The notes under the pieces were generated by a model that was not told the origin of the DNA, made no database searches, and worked only from the letters and a program-made list of their open reading frames with translations. DNA of 37,727 nucleotides from Psilocybe azurescens (lineage: Eukaryota > Basidiomycota > Agaricomycetes > Agaricales > Agrocybaceae): the NCBI GenBank assembly GCA_023853785.1, contig JAJIRX010000419.1, positions 1 to 37,727 of the forward strand. The letters run 5' to 3'. The position numbers and the translations under genes were made by a program. Positions 31,659-37,727 of the stretch are shown here, piece after piece; within the stretch, counting starts at the first letter, position 1, and every line of letters begins with the position of its first letter.

Positions 31659-33800
31659 ATGTGTGAGAGAATGTGCGATATATTGAACATTACTCCAAGT
31701 CACTCAGTCGTGCAATATACAACAGAGAAATTGCTTAGCTGCTCGTTATCATATTTACGGTCAACCCAACAACCAACTATGGCTGTCAATGGAGGTCTCC
31801 AGTTGTTACGTACAATAAGTCGCTGGGCGCTTATTTTGATGATTACATGGGATCGGAAGCTAGGCGAACTTCTGACTGAGATTGTTAGTAAGGGTTGATT
31901 TTTCTGTGCTGCTGTCTGGATACAAATAAATCCGCAGCTCTGAGCTACAGGTCATGCTGCGAGAACGGGTGTGACAATTTCTGTGATCTTCAGATGTTAG
32001 AGAAACATTTCGGCTGTAGAGCGACGGAAATTTTTCTCCAAGTCAGAAAGCTTCTTTCTGTTAAGAATAACATTGTAATGGAAGACAATATCATCCCTAG
32101 TGTTACCCCTGTTAGATTCGAAGCAGGTCGAATGCACCTGCACTTGAACAGAAGCCTGATTTTTGTTTCAAGGGGAACTTCCACGCCGTTATTCTCGATG
32201 CTCATCCCGAGAGTTATATTTACAATCCCTAACAAGATATAGAATTGTTTAAAAGAGGCTGCTCGTCAAATAAAGAGTGTATCCGAGCCCCCAATATCCT
32301 CACTTCGACTGGCCTACCTCTAACCCTCGAATCTTACAGCCATTGTGTGAGGCATGGAAAGCAAAATGGTGTCCACAGTAGCTCGTTCTCCGTCCCCAAA
32401 TGTTGTAGTCGAGTTCGTCTCATTCGAGCGGTATTATCCATTGCGAGGCATACGATTGGCGCCAGTCAAAGCGAAAGAAGTCCTGATACTTTATGACTTC
32501 CCCAGTGCTGGACAAAACACGGCCTATGACCTCTTCACTAACTTGACAAGCAAACAAACGATCTCTTGTGTTCTAGCCAAACCTATTGATTGGTACGGAA
32601 CGATCAAGACCCGAGTCATTATGATACACCAGAAAGTGGAATATCCTCGGATTTACAGCGATTACGTAGATTGGGTCAATAAATTTATCATCAGTTCCAA
32701 GGCCGAATACCCTGAATACCGTGAGGCACCTATTAACCACCCCATTGATGGACTGGAATGTCGACGTATAATCTTCACTTACCACGTTCAAAACACTTGT
32801 TACAAGATACAGAATTATTTGACTAGTTGGATTAATTGCAGTCCAGACCTCGACTGGGCACAGTATATGAGGCCCATTGGACCTGCGTTAGGAATGGCAC
32901 TACCTATCACCCGGTGAAACGGACGACTGAAAACTACATCTACCAGCGAGATATAGCATTATCGTTCTGTCACCCTGTGCCACAATCGCTCTAGTCTTTC
33001 TCAAAGCTCAAATATTAAGCTTCTCTGAATTAGACCGCCTCACCCATGCTCATGCTCCTTGATAGTTATACCATTTTTCTGCATCATACTATTCCACATG
33101 TCGCACTGGTATTTACTCCCCATTACAATTGTGTGTTGCATATAGTTTTGTTGTCTTACTAGTAGTGATAACTCTGGATAAAAGTGTAGAAAACTCGTCA
33201 TTTTAAATCAATTCCTTTGTATGACTTGTATATAAGTACGGAGTCTTGTACATGAGAAAGTACTCATACCATCTGTCGGCCCCTTGAACCGAACTAACGG
33301 GGACCCAAATAGAATCAAATAATCACCGGGCCCTCGTAGACGTGATGATCAAGAACAAATCGATAACTAATAACCAATACGTTGTTGCTTACACGCTACG
33401 TTGGTAAGTCGATAATTCTTTGCATTTCTCATTGTCTCTTGCCTCACTTGTATATGTATATTTCACCAGTGTCTAACGCAATTAGACAAGCGAAGTCCCT
33501 CAGTGACTGGAACAGATATAAACTTCTCGCATATAATAATTTACTCGTCATTCCGATCCAATTATTTCACTACGGTGCATACCCGTCTTTAGATCAGCTT
33601 GACCCTGGAATACTCGATGCTCCACCTGGCTCTGATAATTGCAGTCCTCCCGATACTGCCCCAGAATACCGGGGATATCTCAATTTCGTAACCAAGCCAC
33701 CCAATAGAGCACTGTCAACGACTTCGCTACTCATACTTTGAAACTTCTAGGGTTCCATGAGCGTAGAACGCTTTTAAAACGCATAAAGCCATTCATTTTA
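31659..33800 (+). other. Weak plus-strand ORFs, not recognised, including a 187-codon ORF at 32354-32917
   Basis: The longest is 32354-32917 (MESKMVSTVARSPSPNVVVE.. to ALGMALPITR), uninterrupted for 187 codons, with KAKEVLILYDFPSAG, a Tyr/Ile-rich middle and a CSPDLDWAQYM segment. I recognise no family and see no signal peptide or membrane helix. Another ORF at 33382-33741 contains LSDWNRYKLLAYNNLLVIPI and a Pro-rich DAPPGSDNCSPPDTAPEY. ORFs at 31659-31898, 31895-32242 and 32245-32496 are less convincing. They could be exons of one plus-strand gene or remnants of an old element; I could not build a spliced model. Confidence 0.3.
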
Positions 33801-36800
33801 TGATCTGCATTGATGGGAACAGGACCACAGAAACTGATCCATGCCTCAGTTTGCACTCGTACTCTCTAACAGTGCTGACGCAGAAGCAAGGGTGATAGTA
33901 GAGGCGACCGCAGCTTATCAGTTCAACAGTTCAAAGCAAGGAAACTGTAGCCTTCTTCTGTTAAACCTCATTACCATCCTCTGCATTACATGTCTGGTAC
34001 TCGTTCTAAACTCTATCTGATCCCAGTCACTGAAGATTTAAGCGGTGCTGTCATCCTCGGTCAATGGCCTGCAACTCAAACTCAAATATATCTTAAAGTG
34101 TGTTGCCATAGGGACCGAATCGCGGGGCGCTCGCGAAAGCATGGGAGATACTCAATACAGAATGCTGGATCCTACACGATTAATCGCCTTCAAAATTCTG
34201 TCGAAAAGTCATTGGCAACAATTTTTGGAGGACATTTAGGTTGATTACTGGATTGTCGAAGCCCAAACGGCTTGATATTTAAGTTCACATTGATATCACG
34301 CTCTTCTATATTTCCCTTTACCTTAAACGAGGTAGCCACTGGCACTCAAATGTCTTCAACAAGCCTTGTCCATCCTCTTAGATCTTTGCAATTGCATGGG
34401 ATCTGACTTCTATTTTCCGCTCCCATGTCTGTGCATCGTCTCCGCTGCCCTTCCAAGCTATTCACCTCGCCTAGTACCATGTCAGCCTCCTCCGAGCAAG
34501 TGTTCTGCCTAATATTAAACGCCATGTTATGCAATTTGAAAGCAAGGTTTCCGTTGTTGACTCCAGTGTTTATTGTCAGTGGCAGACATCCAGATTGGGC
34601 TTAAAGTAATGCATGTTGTCGCCTTCGATCCCTGATGAGATCTGCGACCCCTAAAAGTATCGCACACAACCTGTGAGTAATGCGAGGACGAATCATCTTC
34701 ATAGTCTCACTTTCACACCATCAGCAAAAGCGCTCGGGAGCAAGGTTGTAATACCACGTAGATGTAAGGTCATAAATGCACCAAATGCATGTAACGCGAT
34801 ATATTGAGAAACTGAGACATGCCAATATGAAAAAGTCGGGTAAGAACTTCTCCCGGGCCAAATGTAATGAATCAGTAAAACGTTAAGTAAGATTGTACCC
34901 TCCCAAAGGTCTTTAATTATGTGCAGATATATAAAGGCATTCAAGTTTTTATCTGCTATAGATGCTTGCCTCAGATACACTGACACCAACGCAGGAACAC
35001 TCATTAAATCAGGCAGTGGTACGCAAAAATCATGCAATTGTAGTATTAAAAATACAGGTGGTGATACAATGTAACAAATAGAGAGCCCGACAAAGAATAC
35101 AAGGCTGAGAACATGTGTGAATGATATACCGAGAGCAATTGCGAGCGGAACTTGAATCTTGAGAGTAAGAAAGCGAAGCGAGATTCAAAAAGCGAGCATG
35201 TGCAAATATAATCTACTTAATGTTGCATCAGATTGGTTGAGCGGCCCATCCTATTTTGCCTCCTCTGCCCCTCTCGCTTGTCCCCACAGCACTGCTCCAA
35301 TGCCACTCATGCTGCCCATATCCTATATTTGTGTTTCCGCTCTACCCACTTTTATACTACAACCCACCAAATAAAACACGCAGTAAAGCGTTCAAATATC
35401 ATCTCCTTTGCTTTACATCTTCCGTCCTCCACCTTAGTTGGCGCATGAGTTGTTTTTAATAAGTAAGGCGTGTATTTAATTTACCATCCCCTCGCCTGCC
35501 GAGAGTCTCAGCAACTTGAGGCGTCCCCTTACAGTTTCGTTTATCTTTTATTAAGTACTCTCTTTCGCTTCCATATGCAGGCGCCTTTTGTTCAAGAACC
35601 AAACCTTTTCATCGTCCTGTTCTCTTCTCATAATTTGCTTTTCTTTGATTGAGCCTGCGTTCTTCTTTCTACTAATCAATACAAGTCGCTTGTCGGAGAC
35701 TTTTTATGTGCAACGGCAGCTCTTACCCCCTTACTCTATTCTTCTAAGTTAATATCGACGGAGCTGGACTCTATTCCGTGCATGTGTCGGATGCTGCTTT
35801 ACTAAAAATGTTTATTCTTTCTCTTTGCGTGATGGCTTATAACCTTTTTGTTGCCATCCTTGTATTCATTCTTGTAAAATACTTGTACCTGCTCCTTAAT
35901 TAACACGAAAACAGTAAGAATTTGAACTCGCCCAAGTAAATAACTGGAATAATCATGATTGATATATCACTGATATATTAATGTCTCGACAATGCCAACA
36001 CCAAATACCGAGGGCACCCTAACGTCCTCACGCGCTTGACATGGTACCTGTCTTTACCCACAACCTCACGACACCACCACCACCACAGATCTCCCCATTC
36101 CCTTTTTTCCTTAAATTACGCGCGCTGGATCTCTGTACGCCCGCCATATATCTCTTACCTTCCATGCGCTACACCCACGATCTGGATATCGTCATTATTA
36201 TTCCACCCACACTCACGCACGTACTAATACCACCACTGGCCTCCCGCCATCTTGCGGTGCCTGTTCTCTGTGAGGTAACAATTCCCCCTTTCGGGACCGA
36301 CGGCCCGTGGATTAGAATTTGTTGAAGGGACGCACGAAAAATTCGATGCGTGCAATATGAACTTTGAGGCAAGGTTGGTGAGAAGAGGCTGGGAAGACTC
36401 AAAATTGAGTGTCTGAATCAAGATCCGTGCTGCGTGCAATGTACAGCCCATTATCTGTGTGTAGTCTTACGTGTATTTTGAGTAATTTCTACGCTATTGC
36501 TCCCCTCTAGACAAAAATACGTTGTCTTCTTCCTTTCTAGTTAATAATGACCAGATAGTGATTATGTTACCCAGGTCCTTAGGAATTATCTGCAAAGTGC
36601 TAAGAAAATCAGATGGTCTTGTGAGTTTTAAATCGTTATGTGCCGTCGTCTTTGCAATTCAAGGAGTCGTGACTCAAGGTACCCATCTGAATGCCTGTAT
36701 CAAATACGCATGTTGTTCTGGCCTCGATGTCTAGCGACCCACGCTCCCACCCCACCGGTCCCATAGATGGTGAGTAATCCAATACGGCTAATTCCCCACA

Positions 36801-37727
36801 GAAACAACATATTCACCTCTAATTTCTCGGTGCCGACTATACCCACCGCTATGCTTTCGACCTCGTCTCCATCGTCACCTCTCCATGCGGTGTGTTTTCA
36901 CTCCTCAACATCCAGAGTGACCTCCGCGTCAGCAACTCCAAGAACTTCAAGTGAAGCGGGTACATCGCTATCAACTCCGTTAGTTCCCTTTGTTATTGGC
37001 CCAGGAACTGCAATTTGGACGCTCTTTTGCATATATCGACACTGAGCTTTCCACAGTTTGTTTTATCTTAATTATCTCATTTTCTCCGATGTATACTAAA
37101 GTCACATTTGCATACTTTCAATTTCCAATGGTAGAAGTGTTAAAAGGCCACGGCTCAGGGCCTAGGTGCACAAAACACTGGCGATGAGGCATCAAATTTC
37201 ACAGTCATTCTAGAACGAATGGATATTGCTCGAGGCAGCCTGGATTTGATTAAAAATAGTTTTCTTCTGTTTGACTTGTTTTTTGTAACGACTCTGATTG
37301 TGGACATGGGGGTGTACTACCTACGAGGAACAATTAAAACGCATCTTGTTTCTGATGTGCACGTTCTTCCTTTACTTGTCAGTGGTTTCAACCATACTAG
37401 CATGCAGTCTGATTAACAGAGCCAATGACATAACATGCGCGCTGTCTGAAACCTGCCAAAGGATGACAACTTGTCTTACATTTTCAGAGTATAGTATTCA
37501 TTGTAAAGCTTATGAACAATTATGATATCCCAGTGGAGCTGGTATCCGCTGCTCGTGTGTTTGAAATTTGGAATCAATTTTATTTGTTCATAATGAGCCA
37601 CTCCTCCGTTTTCGGTAGATTTCTCCTGAACCACCTGAGTTCAATTCAGTGCCCAGATTCCTTGTATTCGGATGCGGGCAAGGTATAATCGTATCGATGG
37701 ATGCCACGAATTCTGCTGGAGACTCCC
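33801..37727. other. Gene-poor region, no supportable gene
   Basis: AT-rich, many stops in all frames, only short ORFs (60-112 codons). The most hydrophobic, 34699-35037 minus (ending LLPSAFADGVKVRL), might be a fragment of a membrane-protein gene, but I cannot support it. I found no TIR pair, LTR, tRNA or rRNA here. Confidence 0.4.

Noticed and set aside
34699..35037. Hydrophobic ORF as a second 7TM gene
   Set aside because: Too short, no characteristic motif, and no adjoining exons could be found.
36041..36402. Overlapping ORFs on both strands near 36.2 kb
   Set aside because: Composition-driven (Pro/His/Ser), both strands equally open, no conserved motif.

Overview
The window looks like nuclear DNA of a mushroom-forming basidiomycete (Agaricomycetes). 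Genes carry many ~50 bp introns with GT(A/G)NGY donors and YAG acceptors. One gene encodes a NACHT-WD40 NOD-like receptor (NLR), and a broken gene resembles the multi-pass membrane proteins common in these fungi. The transposase carries an MHNLFLG motif that I associate with basidiomycete CACTA-type elements. All family assignments are from memory of such proteins, without a database search.

Layout. (1) 1-5132, minus: a NACHT-WD40 NLR whose WD40 array (14 near-identical 42-residue repeats) runs off the left edge. (2) about 6374-7985, minus: a badly frame-broken Ser/Pro-rich, acidic coiled-coil gene, with an unassigned ORF below it. (3) 9525-9882 and 26389-27282: two halves of one multi-pass membrane protein gene, split by a transposon. 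(4) 9883-26388: a 16.5 kb element with 459/460 bp terminal inverted repeats beginning CACTGCTGGG, a 3 bp TTT target duplication, a CACTA (EnSpm/Tnp2-like) transposase and five further genes: a ~950-residue protein of unknown function, a WD40 protein with a C-terminal membrane segment, a small IPKPPGEAGR protein, a coiled-coil protein with a conserved C-terminal domain, and a small VVMRQ protein. (5) 27283-37727: AT-rich, gene-poor DNA with a 1352 bp hAT-like non-autonomous element (perfect 8 bp target duplication), a 416 bp MITE-like element and scattered weak ORFs.

The central result is region 4: a multi-gene, probably cargo-carrying CACTA-like transposon whose two TIRs are still about 98% alike, lying inside a coding exon of a host gene. 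Its intergenic regions share a GGAATATCC-centred near-palindrome, and its TIRs are packed with TGCAGA/TCTGCA motifs, so cis-acting control sites can be proposed.

Most long genes need single-base frame corrections, and nearly all of those in the element are one-base contractions in homopolymer runs. This looks more like homopolymer under-calling in the assembly than independent decay of every gene, so I annotate these as CDS with frame breaks. Exon boundaries were read by eye and may be off by a few bases.
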